From an uncultured Clostridia bacterium (GTDB taxonomy: Bacteria; Bacillota; Clostridia; Lachnospirales; CAG-274), in assembly GCA_947589665.1 (NCBI GenBank), contig CANQBJ010000007.1, positions 1-56,694 of the forward strand: a stretch of 56,694 nucleotides of DNA, in the 5' to 3' direction. The position numbers and the translations under genes were made by a program. The notes under the pieces were generated by a model, which was not told the origin of the DNA, made no database searches, and saw only the letters and a program-made list of their open reading frames with translations. This document shows, in pieces, positions 26,479 to 34,974 of the stretch (its first letter is position 1; each line of letters begins with the position of its first letter).

Positions 26479-27852
26479 TTATTTGCCTAAACAGAATTCA
26501 CTGAATATTTTGTCTATAATATCCTCCTCCAGAGTTTCCCCTGTTATCTCGCCAAGGGCTTCGTAGGCTGCCGTAAGGTCCATTGATATAAAATCCTCGG
26601 GCATAGTGTTTTCTATGGTTTCTATGACGTTTTCAAGGCTCTGCAGCGCCTTATAAAGACTTGCCTTGTTTCTTTCCCTTGAAATGAGTACACTGTCGTC
26701 CGTTTCAATATCGCCTACGGCAAACATTTCCTTTATTTTATCATATATCTCATTTATGCCCATAGTATTTCTAACGGAAATATTTATAGGCTCTATACCC
26801 ATACCCCTTAGATCCAGCTTTTGTTCAAGGTCCAGCTTGTTTACAAGTACTATTGTCTTTTTATCCCTTGTCAGTTCAATAAGCTCCCTGTCCTCGGCGC
26901 TCATTTCCCTGCTGCCGTCAAACATAAGGAGTATAAGGTCTGCCTCTTCGGCAAGGGAACGGGACTTTTCAACGCCTATTTTTTCTATTATATTGTCGGT
27001 CTCCCTTATGCCTGCCGTATCTATTATATTAAGGGGTATTCCCCCTACGTTTATAAGCTCTGAAACTATGTCCCTTGTAGTGCCGGGAATATCGGTAACA
27101 ATGGCTCTGTCCTCCTCTAAAAAAGCATTGAGCAGAGAGGACTTGCCTACATTGGGCTTGCCCAGTATAACCGTCTTAATACCGTCGCGGTATATTTTGC
27201 CCGTGTCCGCCGTGGCAATAAGCTTATTTACATTAGCCATTGCCTCTCTTGTACCCTTTTCAACGGCTGCATAGGTCATGGTCTCGTCGTCATGCTCAGG
27301 ATAGGCAACTGCCGCCTCAATATGGGCAAGCATAGTGAGTATGCTCTCTCTTATCTGTTTTATCTCTGCGGAAAGCCTGCCTTCAAGTCTGGCAACGGCA
27401 GTTTCCCGGCTCTTGTCGGTCTTGGCATTTATAATATCTATTACTGCCTCTGCCTGAGTCAGATCTATTCTGCCGTTTAAAAAAGCTCTTTTTGTAAACT
27501 CTCCAGGCTCTGCAACTCTTGCGCCCCTTTTGATAACTGCGTTCAATACGGCTGTGACCGCTCTGTAGCCACCGTGGGTGTTGATCTCCACTATATCCTC
27601 GCGGGTATAGGTGTTGGGGGCTTTCATTACAGACACTAGCACCTCGTCTATTGCCCTGCCGTCATACACTATATTTCCATAGTGTATCGTATGGCTTTTC
27701 TGCTCTGCAAGTCTTTTGCCTTTTGCCGATACAAACAAGCTGTCCGCAATTTCTATTGCCTCATCTCCGCTTATGCGCACTATACCTATACCGCCGCTGC
27801 CTGTAGCTGTGGATATGGCTGCTATCGTATCCGAAAGATTTACCTTGAGCAT
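26479..27852 (-). CDS. mnmE: tRNA modification GTPase MnmE (TrmE)
   Basis: 457 aa. N-terminal formyl-THF-binding domain (DTIAAISTATGSGGIGIVRI, EPGEFTKRAFLNGRIDLTQAEA), inserted G domain (GKPNVGKSSLLNAFL; DIPGTTRD; VNKLD) and C-terminal CLGK with the catalytic Cys at position 455. It works with MnmG in tRNA wobble-uridine modification. Downstream of khpB, with a hairpin in the 50-bp gap between them. Confidence 0.97.
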   Translation of the reverse strand: MLKVNLSDTIAAISTATGSGGIGIVRISGDEAIEIADSLFVSAKGKRLAEQKSHTIHYGNIVYDGRAIDEVLVSVMKAPNTYTREDIVEINTHGGYRAVTAVLNAVIKRGARVAEPGEFTKRAFLNGRIDLTQAEAVIDIINAKTDKSRETAVARLEGRLSAEIKQIRESILTMLAHIEAAVAYPEHDDETMTYAAVEKGTREAMANVNKLIATADTGKIYRDGIKTVILGKPNVGKSSLLNAFLEEDRAIVTDIPGTTRDIVSELINVGGIPLNIIDTAGIRETDNIIEKIGVEKSRSLAEEADLILLMFDGSREMSAEDRELIELTRDKKTIVLVNKLDLEQKLDLRGMGIEPINISVRNTMGINEIYDKIKEMFAVGDIETDDSVLISRERNKASLYKALQSLENVIETIENTMPEDFISMDLTAAYEALGEITGETLEEDIIDKIFSEFCLGK

Positions 27853-27868
27853 ATGAACACTTCCTTTA

Positions 27869-27900
27869 AAATAGGCATAGGCTTATAGCCTATGCCTATT
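27869..27900 (-). terminator. Hairpin between khpB and mnmE
   Basis: AATAGGCATAGGC pairs perfectly with GCCTATGCCTATT around TTATA. It begins a few bases after the khpB stop; ATTTTAAAGG follows on the minus strand, so the T run is weak. It may attenuate rather than end transcription into mnmE. Confidence 0.5.
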
Positions 27901-27902
27901 TA

Positions 27903-28826
27903 TCAATAATTATTTCTTTTATTGTAATTGCTCTTTAAGGCTATTACAACATATCTGTATGGCTCAACGCCTTCACTGTAGGTAGTAACATATCTGTCGT
28001 TCTGCAGTGTGGCGTGTATTATTCTTCTTTCATAGGGATTCATAGGCTCAAGAGTTACATTTCTCCTGTTGTGCTTAGCCTTTTTTGCAAGATTGAAGGC
28101 AAGTGCCTCAAGAGTTTTCTTTCTCTTGGCTCTATAGTCCTCTGTGTCAAGGGTTACGTTCATATAAGGATATTCGCCCTTGTTTACAACAAGGTTGGTG
28201 AGATACTGGAGGCTGTCAAGAGTTTGTCCTCTCTTACCTATGATAGTACCCATATCCTCGCCTTCCATATTTATGAAAAGGTGCTTGTTATCGTCAAAGG
28301 TAACGCTGAGCTTTACATCCATACCCATCTGAGAGAATATTGCCTTAAGGAAGTCAAGAGCAGAATTGATTATTACAGTCTTGTCCTCTTCTGTAAGATT
28401 GGCTCTGGCGCTCTGTATTTCCTCGGACTCCTGGGACATAGTGTTTTCACTGGGCTTTGGCTCCTCTACAGGCGCCGTTTCTGCCTTGATCTCAGGCTTT
28501 GTCTCAAGCTTTTCCGGTTTTTCAGCCTTTGGCTCGGGCTTTTCGTATTTCTTCTCGGTTCTCCTGCTTTCCTTCTTATATTCATGCTTTTCATGCTTTT
28601 CACGTTTTTCGGGTTTTGCAGAAGGCTTTTCCACAGGCTTCTTGTCCTCTTCCTCCTCTATCTCAACTCTTATCCTTGCAGGCTTTGCGCCTACTATGCC
28701 TAAAAAGCCCTTGCTGGGTTCGTCTATTACCTCCCAGTGAAGGTCGTTATAATCTAAGCTAAGCTCATCGTGAGCCTTGTCCACTGCCTCATTAATGCTC
28801 TTTCCTGTAAATTCTATATATTTCAT
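27903..28826 (-). CDS. khpB: RNA-binding protein KhpB (Jag/EloR)
   Basis: 307 aa in three parts. Jag-N (MKYIEFTGKSINEAVDKAHD...LGIVGAKPARIRVEI, residues 1-56) is followed by a long Lys/Glu/Pro-rich linker (residues ~57-145). The KH domain (ITMEGEDMGTIIGKRGQTLD type, here NMEGEDMGTIIGKRGQTLDS) and R3H domain (NLAKKAKHNRRNVTLEPMNP, YERRIIHATLQ) end the protein. KhpB binds RNA with KhpA and influences cell elongation. The start overlaps the yidC stop by 4 bp. Standard neighbour of yidC near origins. Confidence 0.95.
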   Translation of the reverse strand: MKYIEFTGKSINEAVDKAHDELSLDYNDLHWEVIDEPSKGFLGIVGAKPARIRVEIEEEEDKKPVEKPSAKPEKREKHEKHEYKKESRRTEKKYEKPEPKAEKPEKLETKPEIKAETAPVEEPKPSENTMSQESEEIQSARANLTEEDKTVIINSALDFLKAIFSQMGMDVKLSVTFDDNKHLFINMEGEDMGTIIGKRGQTLDSLQYLTNLVVNKGEYPYMNVTLDTEDYRAKRKKTLEALAFNLAKKAKHNRRNVTLEPMNPYERRIIHATLQNDRYVTTYSEGVEPYRYVVIALKSNYNKRNNY

Positions 28827-29863
28827 TTCTTTTTGCCTCCCTTTTTTGTCTTAGGCACTACTATATCCAATGCGCCTGATTTTGAAAAATGTCTGTTCAG
28901 AACTACCTGCTGGAGTACCATAAATATATTTGAGGTTATCCAGTATATACCGATACCGCCAGGTAAAGAAGTAGTGATCCATGCCATCATAAGAGGCATA
29001 GTTATATTCATTATTCTCTGCTGGCTCTTCATAGCCGGGTCTGTAGTAGGGTTCTTCCTCTGCATAAGCCATGAGGAAAGATATGTTGTAGCACCTGAAA
29101 GTATAGGTATCAAAAGCTTGGGACTAAGTGAAAAGCCTACGGTCTCCGTAAGGTTAAGTCCCAAGAAATACTCTATGCTTACCTTCTGAGCATATATGTC
29201 CTTAAGGGCAGATGAATTTACAGCATCCAAAAGCTGTGTAACATCGCTTGGCTCCAGTACATTTATGATCCTGTTGAATACGGCAGGCACTATCTGTGTG
29301 CCGTCCGGTATTTTACAGAGCTCGCCGAAGTGAAGCACAAGGTTCCTGACGGTTTCATTGGTTGCCGCAACGGTAAGCACCTCTGTTGAAAAGGCTGTAT
29401 ATATCTGATTGATTATATCAATATACTTAAAGGGATTCTGCATTACATGGTAAAGACCAAAGAAAATAGGCAGCTGTATAAACATAGGCAGACAGCCGCT
29501 AAAGGGAGAGCAGTCATTCTCCTGATAGAGCTTTTGAGTCTCCATCTGCATTTTCCTGGCAACCTCGGGGTCGGTCTGAGAATCCTTGTATTTTTCCTGT
29601 ATCTTTTTAAGCTCAGGCGCAAGAGCCTGTATTTTAAACATGGACTTCTGCTGCTTATAGGCTATAGGCGTCATAAGAAGTCTTGTAAAAATAGTCAACA
29701 AAATAATAGATATACCCAAGGCATTTCCATGAATGCCCAGCTTGTATATAATTGAAAAGAAAATATTTATTACCTGACCCAATATCCAGGATATGGGGCC
29801 TACGATTATGCCCGGATCCTTCATGACATTACGGGCAACAACTAACATATTCAAAGCTGACAA
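28823..29863 (-). CDS. yidC: Membrane protein insertase YidC
   Basis: 346 aa. The conserved core has IIYKLGIHGNALGISIILLTIFTRLLMTP, QKSMFKIQALAPELKKIQEKYK and GCLPMFIQLPIFFGLYHVM. The internal hydrophilic-groove Arg lies in TRLLMTP. It inserts and folds membrane proteins, with or without SecYEG. The start is TTG at 29863: AGGAGG lies 9 bp upstream, while the next ATG (29848) would be 24 bp away. No lipoprotein signal peptide is evident at this start, unlike B. subtilis SpoIIIJ. The insert between helices 2 and 3 (residues ~120-210) is longer than in short Firmicutes forms. Confidence 0.93.
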   Translation of the reverse strand: MSALNMLVVARNVMKDPGIIVGPISWILGQVINIFFSIIYKLGIHGNALGISIILLTIFTRLLMTPIAYKQQKSMFKIQALAPELKKIQEKYKDSQTDPEVARKMQMETQKLYQENDCSPFSGCLPMFIQLPIFFGLYHVMQNPFKYIDIINQIYTAFSTEVLTVAATNETVRNLVLHFGELCKIPDGTQIVPAVFNRIINVLEPSDVTQLLDAVNSSALKDIYAQKVSIEYFLGLNLTETVGFSLSPKLLIPILSGATTYLSSWLMQRKNPTTDPAMKSQQRIMNITMPLMMAWITTSLPGGIGIYWITSNIFMVLQQVVLNRHFSKSGALDIVVPKTKKGGKKK

Positions 29864-29878
29864 GCTATTTATCCTCCT

Positions 29879-30088
29879 TTACGGTACCGGATCATAGCCC
29901 CCTTTATGCAGGGGATGGCACCTTAAAATTCTCCTTACACTCAGATACAGCCCTTTGCAAAATCCGTACTTATCAAAGGCCTCATAGGCATAGGCTGAGC
30001 AGGTCGGTACAAACCGACATCTCCCGGGAGTAAACGGTGTAATATGTTTCCTGTAAAAGCCTATTAAAAAAAGCGCTATATACTTCAA
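29879..30088 (-). CDS. yidD: Membrane protein insertion efficiency factor YidD
   Basis: A 69-aa amphipathic protein with the full family motif: [32 protein letters not shown] and [16 protein letters not shown]. Three conserved Cys are present. It supports YidC-dependent insertion at the inner face of the membrane. It overlaps rnpA by 4 bp and ends 15 bp before yidC. Confidence 0.96.
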   Translation of the reverse strand: MKYIALFLIGFYRKHITPFTPGRCRFVPTCSAYAYEAFDKYGFCKGLYLSVRRILRCHPLHKGGYDPVP

Positions 30089-30432
30089 AGGGACCCTTCT
30101 TTCAGTAATCTCTGCTTTTTCAAAAGATGCAACAGCGCACTTTCCACCTCTTTATAGGCGGCTGTTTTGGCGCCTGCTCTGGCTATGACCACGATGTCAA
30201 AGCCTCTTTCTATCTGTTTTTCGTTCAGTCTGTAGCTTTCTCTCAACAGTCTTGTGATCCTGCTGCGGACAACGCTGTTGCCTACCTTTTTGCTGACGGA
30301 TATGCCGTATCTGTTGGTTTGCAGGCTGTTCTTGACTACATACATCACAAGAAGTCTGTTGGCTATGGAACGACCTCTGTTATACACAAATCTGAACTGG
30401 TAGTTTTTCTTAAGGGATTCAGTAAATTCCAT
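30085..30432 (-). CDS. rnpA: Ribonuclease P protein component
   Basis: 115 aa, starting at the ATG at 30432 after AGAGGGGAATAGCT; a further upstream ATG has no support. The usual basic helix (RNR motif) appears as [18 protein letters not shown], so the second residue of the RNR is Ser. The beginning [20 protein letters not shown] is typical. It assists the RnpB RNA in maturing tRNA 5' ends. Second gene of the rpmH operon. Confidence 0.95.
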   Translation of the reverse strand: MEFTESLKKNYQFRFVYNRGRSIANRLLVMYVVKNSLQTNRYGISVSKKVGNSVVRSRITRLLRESYRLNEKQIERGFDIVVIARAGAKTAAYKEVESALLHLLKKQRLLKEGSL

Positions 30433-30488
30433 AGCTATTCCCCTCTTCTCAATAACACTAAAGCCCACTTTATAAGCGGGCTTCCTGA

Positions 30489-30623
30489 TTATGCAGATAA
30501 AACCTTTCTGCCTTTTCTGCGTCTTGCAAGTATTACCTTTCTGCCGTTGGCAGTGCTCATTCTCTTTCTGAAGCCATGTACCTTGCTTCTCTGTCTCTTC
30601 TTTGGCTGGAATGTCATCTTCAT
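30489..30623 (-). CDS. rpmH: 50S ribosomal protein L34
   Basis: 44 aa: [20 protein letters not shown], then [24 protein letters not shown] basic sequence ending KVLSA, a complete L34 (the usual MKRTFQP start is MKMTFQP here). GGGAGGTGCTTTTGAT precedes the ATG. First gene of the leftward rpmH-rnpA-yidD-yidC-khpB unit. Confidence 0.96.
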   Translation of the reverse strand: MKMTFQPKKRQRSKVHGFRKRMSTANGRKVILARRRKGRKVLSA

Positions 30624-30683
30624 ATCAAAAGCACCTCCCTCATATCAATTCTTTTACTTAAAGTCAAATCAAGCACTAGTCCT

Positions 30684-30712
30684 AGTATATATTAAATATT
30701 TCCCATAGTCAA
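30684..30712 (-). promoter_or_regulatory. Sigma-A promoter of rpmH
   Basis: On the minus strand TTGACT (30712-30707), a 17-bp spacer and TATACT (30689-30684), giving a leader of about 55 nt. The 190-bp gap to the divergent YitT gene contains no DnaA-box cluster, unlike the classical rpmH-dnaA gap. Confidence 0.7.
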
Positions 30713-30812
30713 GAATAAATTTTAATTTTCACCGTATTTGTTATAGATTTGTAATATTTGGATAAATTAAGCTTGCGACCATATTGAATTTTTAACAAAA
30801 GGAATGTGTATT

Positions 30813-31625
30813 ATGATGAAATGGCTTAGTATAATACTGGGTGTAACGGCTATGGCAATAGGTCTGAACTCCTTTCTGGAGCCCTGCTCTCTCGTTATAG
30901 GAGGTGCTACGGGCATAGCCGTTATACTCCAAAGCCTGTGGGGCATACCTATGTCCCTTACAAACCTTATTATAAATATACCTCTGCTTATAACGGCCAA
31001 AAAGCTCATAGGCTTTTCCTTTGTAAAGGATACGCTTTATGCCACCCTTCTTTTATCCCTTGCCCTTGAATTGACTAAGGTGATACCTCAGATAAATACC
31101 GATGTTGTGCTGGCTGCCATATTCGGCGGCATACTTACGGGCGCAGGTCTTGGGCTTGTGTTCAGGGCAGGAGCTACCACAGGGGGCAGCGATCTTGCCG
31201 CAAGGCTCATACACAAATATTATCCTTCCTTTTCGGTAAGCCGTATAATGCTTGTGCTGGATATTGCCATAATAACGGGCGGAGCCTTTATACTTGGCAT
31301 TACTCCAGCTATGTATGCCGTTGTTACGGTATATGTTGTAACAAAGGTAATAGACGTTGTGCTTGGCGGTGTAGACTATGCCAAGGCGGTTTTTATAATC
31401 TCCGAAAAAAGCGACATCATAGGCAGGCAGATAATAACCGTCATAAAAAGAGGAGCTACTTATATAAAATGCCGAGGTGTATACACCGACAGGGAAAAGG
31501 GTCTTGTGCTTGTGGTGGTCTCCGCAAGACAAATAGCCCGACTTAAAGCCCTTGCCGAAGGCATTGACCCCGGCGCCTTTATTATTGTAAACGACGTAAG
31601 AGAAATAAGAGGAGATTTCAGATAA
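30813..31625 (+). CDS. YitT family membrane protein
   Basis: 270 aa. An N-terminal DUF161 membrane part with five or six helices (LSIILGVTAMAIGLNSFLEP, LVIGGATGIAVILQSLW, LTNLIINIPLLI, AGATTGGSDLAARLI) is followed by a C-terminal DUF2179 domain (IGRQIITVIKRGATYIKCRG). Family function is unsettled. ATG 30813 has AAAGGA at good spacing; ATG 30804 overlaps the ribosome site and is rejected. It is a single gene facing glgB's 3' end, with a 150-bp gap holding only the glgB terminator. Confidence 0.88.
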   Translation: MMKWLSIILGVTAMAIGLNSFLEPCSLVIGGATGIAVILQSLWGIPMSLTNLIINIPLLITAKKLIGFSFVKDTLYATLLLSLALELTKVIPQINTDVVLAAIFGGILTGAGLGLVFRAGATTGGSDLAARLIHKYYPSFSVSRIMLVLDIAIITGGAFILGITPAMYAVVTVYVVTKVIDVVLGGVDYAKAVFIISEKSDIIGRQIITVIKRGATYIKCRGVYTDREKGLVLVVVSARQIARLKALAEGIDPGAFIIVNDVREIRGDFR

Positions 31626-31738
31626 AATGTCTTATTATGTAAAAATACGGTAAAGCCCCGACACCTCAGCCCTTATATCCTTTCTTCTTGCTTACTATGA
31701 TTTTTTGCGAAAAAAGCATTGTCCCTATATACAAAAAC

Positions 31739-31765
31739 CTAAAAAAGGGGAGCCAAAGGCTCCCC
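31739..31765 (-). terminator. Intrinsic terminator of glgB
   Basis: GGGGAGCC-TTT-GGCTCCCC followed by TTTTTT on the minus strand, 10 bp after the glgB stop. It is a textbook short terminator. Confidence 0.88.
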
Positions 31766-31774
31766 AAAGTATTA

Positions 31775-33985
31775 TCAATCTATGCATTTGAAAATAGTTA
31801 CGGAAAGAGGTGCAAGGCGAAGACCGATACTGTTTTCTCTGTGGTTGCACTCTATTTTTTCTGACTTTGCGGGTATTGTATTAATAACACCGCTGCCGCC
31901 GAATTTAGTATCGTCGCTGTTTAAAATTTCCTTCCAGGTACCCTCGAAAGGCACTGCCACTCTAAAGCCCTCGTCTGCATTAGGTGTGAAATTGCATATT
32001 ATAACAAGGGTATCCTCTTTCTTTTCGCCACGTCTTATAAATGAATATATGCTTCTGTCTCTGTCATCGGCATCTATCCATTCAAAGCCGAAACCGTCGT
32101 AATCCTTCTGCCATAAGCCCGGATTGTCAAGATAGATATGGTTCAGCTCCTTAACATAGTCAAGCATCTGCTGATGATGATCATATTCAAGAAGGAACCA
32201 GTCAAGAGGTCTCTTCTCGTTCCACTCTATGAACTGACCAAACTCGCCGCCCATGAACAAAAGTTTCTTGCCAGGATGTCCCATAGCAAAGCCGTAAGCC
32301 GCTCTCAGGTTTGCAAATTTCTGCCACAGATCGCCGGGCATCTTGTCAAGCATAGATTTCTTGCCGTGTACTACCTCGTCATGGCTCAATACGAGAACAA
32401 ACTTTTCACTGTAGGCATAAGTAGAGGCAAAGGTCATATTGTAGTGATGATAGCTCTTGTAAATAGGGTCAAGGGCAACGTACTCAAGGAAATCGTTCAT
32501 CCAGCCCATATTCCACTTAAGAGTAAAGCCTAAGCCGTCATACTGGGCAGGAGTAGTAACTCCCGGCCAGGAGGTGGACTCCTCGGCTATCATGTGTACC
32601 TTGGGATGTCTGCCTGTTATAACTGAGTTCATATGCTTCATAAACTCTACTGCCTCAAGATTTTCTCTTCCGCCATACTGATTGGGTACCCACTGACCCT
32701 CTTCCTTGCAGTAGTCAAGGTAAAGCATAGATGCAACAGCGTCTACTCTGAGTCCGTCAATGTGGAATTTCTCTATCCAGTAAAGAGCATTTGTAATAAG
32801 GAAGTTCTTTACTTCGTTTCTGCCGTAGTTGAATATAAGAGTACCCCACTCGGGATGCTCGCCCTGTCTTGGGTCTGCATGCTCATAAAGAGCAGTGCCG
32901 TCAAATTTGGCAAGACCGTGGGCGTCCTTTGGGAAATGTGCAGGAACCCAGTCCAGTATAACGCCTATGCCTGCCTGATGGCACTTGTCTATAAATGCCA
33001 TAAACTCAGCAGGGTTGCCGTAACGGCTCGTAGGCGCATAGTAGCCCGTTACCTGATAGCCCCAGCTTCCGTCAAAGGGATGCTCCTCTATGGGCAGCAT
33101 CTCTATATGGGTATAGCCCATTTCCTTAACATAAGGTATAAGCTGCTCTGCAAGCTCGGGATAGCTTAAGAAACGGTTGTCCTCGCTCTCAACTCTTTTC
33201 CAGGAGCCGAGATGCACCTCGTATATATTCATAGGCACATTGTATATGTCCTGCTTGTCTAACTGCTTATACCACTTTGAATCCTTCCACTTATACTTGT
33301 TGATATCGAAAATAAGTGAGGAGGTGCTTGGTCTTAATTCGTTAAACTTGCCGTATGGATCGGACTTCTGTATAATATCGCCTGTGCTTGTCTTTATCTC
33401 AAACTTATATTTATCGCAGTCCTGTAAACCGGGTATAAATATTTCCCATATGCCTGAGCCTGCCAGAAGTCTCATGGCATGACGTCTGCCGTCCCAGGAG
33501 TTGAAATCGCCTATAACGCTTACTCTCTTTGCATTAGGCGCCCATACACCGAAAAGCACGCCCTTTACTCCGTCTATCTCTGTGGGATTGGCACCCAGCT
33601 TTTCATATATGTTGTAGTGTGTACCCTGATTGAACAGATATATGTCCTGCTCGCCTATGCCCGGCTCAAATGAATACGGATCGTAGTTCATTGTCCTGTT
33701 GCCGTCATACCACTCTATATCAAACTGATACTTGAACCATTTCTTTCTGGTCTTTATAACGCACTCGTAAAAACCGTAGTCGTGTATCTTCTCCATAGGG
33801 AAGGTCTTGTCCCTCTTCTTGTCGTCTACTACGGTTATTGATTTTGCCTGGGGTATAAAGGCTCTTACTACAACACAGTCCTTGCCTTCTATATTGGTCT
33901 CATGCATACCGAGTACGGTATGGGGATCACCGTGATTGGCGTCGATTATGAGCTGCAGTTCCATCATATTTACAGTTGTCAGCAT
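31775..33985 (-). CDS. glgB: 1,4-alpha-glucan branching enzyme GlgB
   Basis: 736 aa. An N-terminal CBM48 region (LGMHETNIEGKDCVVVRAFI; FGVWAPNAKRVSVIGDFNSWDG) precedes a GH13 barrel with EVHLGSW, DWVPAHFPKDAHGLAKFDG, the nucleophile in GLRVDAVASMLYLDY and the acid/base in MIAEEST, then VLSHDEVVHGK. The ATG at 33985 follows AAGGGAAGTG; an ATG at 34051 upstream is not supported. It introduces alpha-1,6 branches into glycogen. No other glg genes are in the window, so it may be a stand-alone branching enzyme used at a separate locus. Confidence 0.95.
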   Translation of the reverse strand: MLTTVNMMELQLIIDANHGDPHTVLGMHETNIEGKDCVVVRAFIPQAKSITVVDDKKRDKTFPMEKIHDYGFYECVIKTRKKWFKYQFDIEWYDGNRTMNYDPYSFEPGIGEQDIYLFNQGTHYNIYEKLGANPTEIDGVKGVLFGVWAPNAKRVSVIGDFNSWDGRRHAMRLLAGSGIWEIFIPGLQDCDKYKFEIKTSTGDIIQKSDPYGKFNELRPSTSSLIFDINKYKWKDSKWYKQLDKQDIYNVPMNIYEVHLGSWKRVESEDNRFLSYPELAEQLIPYVKEMGYTHIEMLPIEEHPFDGSWGYQVTGYYAPTSRYGNPAEFMAFIDKCHQAGIGVILDWVPAHFPKDAHGLAKFDGTALYEHADPRQGEHPEWGTLIFNYGRNEVKNFLITNALYWIEKFHIDGLRVDAVASMLYLDYCKEEGQWVPNQYGGRENLEAVEFMKHMNSVITGRHPKVHMIAEESTSWPGVTTPAQYDGLGFTLKWNMGWMNDFLEYVALDPIYKSYHHYNMTFASTYAYSEKFVLVLSHDEVVHGKKSMLDKMPGDLWQKFANLRAAYGFAMGHPGKKLLFMGGEFGQFIEWNEKRPLDWFLLEYDHHQQMLDYVKELNHIYLDNPGLWQKDYDGFGFEWIDADDRDRSIYSFIRRGEKKEDTLVIICNFTPNADEGFRVAVPFEGTWKEILNSDDTKFGGSGVINTIPAKSEKIECNHRENSIGLRLAPLSVTIFKCID

Positions 33986-34193
33986 AAAATATACACTTCC
34001 CTTCTTATAAAAATACCTTTGATTTATATTATTGGTTATTCTTATTTTCATTATAACTCAAAACTTGGAATAATGCTAGTATAAATATAACAAATATTGT
34101 AAAATGTTTTATAAAATCAGTCATATGATAAAATACTTGCTTTACAGCTTTGAAAATAAGAGGTATACTATATTTATAGGGGTGGTAAAATAT

Positions 34194-34442
34194 ATGAAGC
34201 CAAAAAAAACATATGATAAAATAATGTCGGGGGACTCTGACAACAATATTAACTTTGCCGATTTGCAGCATTTGTTGGATCACATGGGTTTTCAGCATAA
34301 AAAAACCAACGGCGACCACTTTCTCTATTTTTACAAAAACTGTCCTGAAATAATAAATATACAGCCTATAGGCAGCAAGGCAAAAGGCTATCAGATAAAG
34401 CAGATAAGGAATTTCATCAACAAAAATAAGCTTACCGTATAG
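34194..34442 (+). CDS. hicA: HicA-type toxin (mRNA interferase)
   Basis: 82 aa. The double-stranded RNA-binding-like fold is indicated by FADLQHLLDHMGFQHKKTNG, then DHFLYFYKNCPEIINIQPI and GYQIKQIRNFI. The catalytic His is in NGDHFLY. A GGGGTGGTAAAATAT site precedes the ATG at 34194; an upstream in-frame ATG lacks one. HicA cleaves mRNA and is neutralised by HicB, which follows 11 bp downstream in the usual toxin-first order. Confidence 0.85.
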   Translation: MKPKKTYDKIMSGDSDNNINFADLQHLLDHMGFQHKKTNGDHFLYFYKNCPEIINIQPIGSKAKGYQIKQIRNFINKNKLTV

Positions 34443-34453
34443 GAGGTGTTCTT

Positions 34454-34663
34454 ATGTATAAATATCAGATAATAATGTATTGGTCAGAGGATGACAACTG
34501 CTATATTACAGAGGTACCGGAGCTTTCGGGCTGTATGTCAGACGGCAAGACACCGGAAGAGGCTATCAATAATACACAGACAATAATAAAGGAATGGATA
34601 GAGTGCGCCTTGGAAAGAGGCGAAGAAATACCACAGCCGACAGGTAAATTAAAGGCAGTTTAA
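34454..34663 (+). CDS. hicB: HicB-type antitoxin (short form)
   Basis: 69 aa with the HicB partial RNase-H-like fold: YKYQIIMYWSEDDNCYITEV, PELSGCMSDGKTPEEAINNT, and IKEWIECALERGEEIPQPTG. No DNA-binding C-terminal domain is present, so it is a short HicB; repression of its own operon would need another element or may be absent. An AGGAGGTGTTCTT ribosome site precedes the ATG. The stop codon lies in the first base pairs of a hairpin duplicated at 34929. Confidence 0.88.
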   Translation: MYKYQIIMYWSEDDNCYITEVPELSGCMSDGKTPEEAINNTQTIIKEWIECALERGEEIPQPTGKLKAV

Positions 34664-34690
34664 GGTGTAAAGCAAAAGCTTTGCACCTTT
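34662..34690 (+). terminator. hicAB terminator hairpin (copy 1 of a 29-bp direct repeat)
   Basis: AAGGTGTAAAGC-AAAA-GCTTTGCACCTT has a 12-bp stem with one G-U pair, followed by TTCTG. It overlaps the hicB stop. An identical 29-bp copy lies at 34929-34957. A second perfect hairpin, GCGTGTCGAT-AAA-ATCGACACGC, follows directly at 34693-34715. Confidence 0.65.
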
Positions 34691-34715
34691 CTGCGTGTCG
34701 ATAAAATCGACACGC

Positions 34716-34863
34716 TTGAAAGAAATGTTTGCATTTCTTTCAGTTTAATTAAGGTAGGAACCAGCCGTGTTTTCCGCAATTTTGGTGTTTAACACCAAAA
34801 TTACAGAAAAGTTCCTGTCCTCGGAGGAAGTGAATTCCTCCTGCGGATTAAAGTCTGCGACGC
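34716..34863 (+). repeat. 148-bp structured repeat, copy 1
   Basis: Same length and largely the same sequence as 53619-53766. Stems seen: GAAAGAAATG-TTTG-CATTTCTTTC; a GGAAC...GTTCC closing helix; the inner ATTTTGGTGT/ACACCAAAAT hairpin; GGAGGAA-GTGAA-TTCCTCC. It ends GATTAAAGTCTGCGACGC. It lies between two identical terminator hairpins in the 311-bp gap between hicB and the peptidase gene. The minus-strand open frame across it is interrupted in copy 2, so it is probably not a protein. Confidence 0.65.
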
Positions 34864-34928
34864 TTTTTGCAAGCCACTTATCTTTCTGATTTCTTTTTAA
34901 GTTAAATTTTACTTTTTCGACAGTCTGT

Positions 34929-34958
34929 AAGGTGTAAAGCAAAAGCTTTGCACCTTTT
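34929..34958 (+). repeat. Second copy of the 29-bp hairpin repeat
   Basis: Identical to 34662-34690 and followed by TTTTTAACAAGGAG, so the T run is better here and runs into the ribosome site of the peptidase gene. It could terminate transcription coming from hicAB just before the peptidase start. Confidence 0.6.
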
Positions 34959-34974
34959 TAACAAGGAGAATAAT

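Noticed and set aside
30624..30812. Classical oriC position between rpmH and its neighbour
   Set aside because: No DnaA-box cluster is visible there; boxes are concentrated around dnaA at 47.2-49.0 kb.
34104..34193. Longer HicA start
   Set aside because: The added 30 residues are AT-rich promoter-like sequence without a ribosome site; GGGGTGG precedes the ATG at 34194.
34745..34942. 65-aa minus-strand open frame over the 148-bp repeat (VADFNPQEEF...)
   Set aside because: The equivalent frame in the second repeat copy has an internal stop, and no ribosome site precedes it; the conserved feature is the stems.
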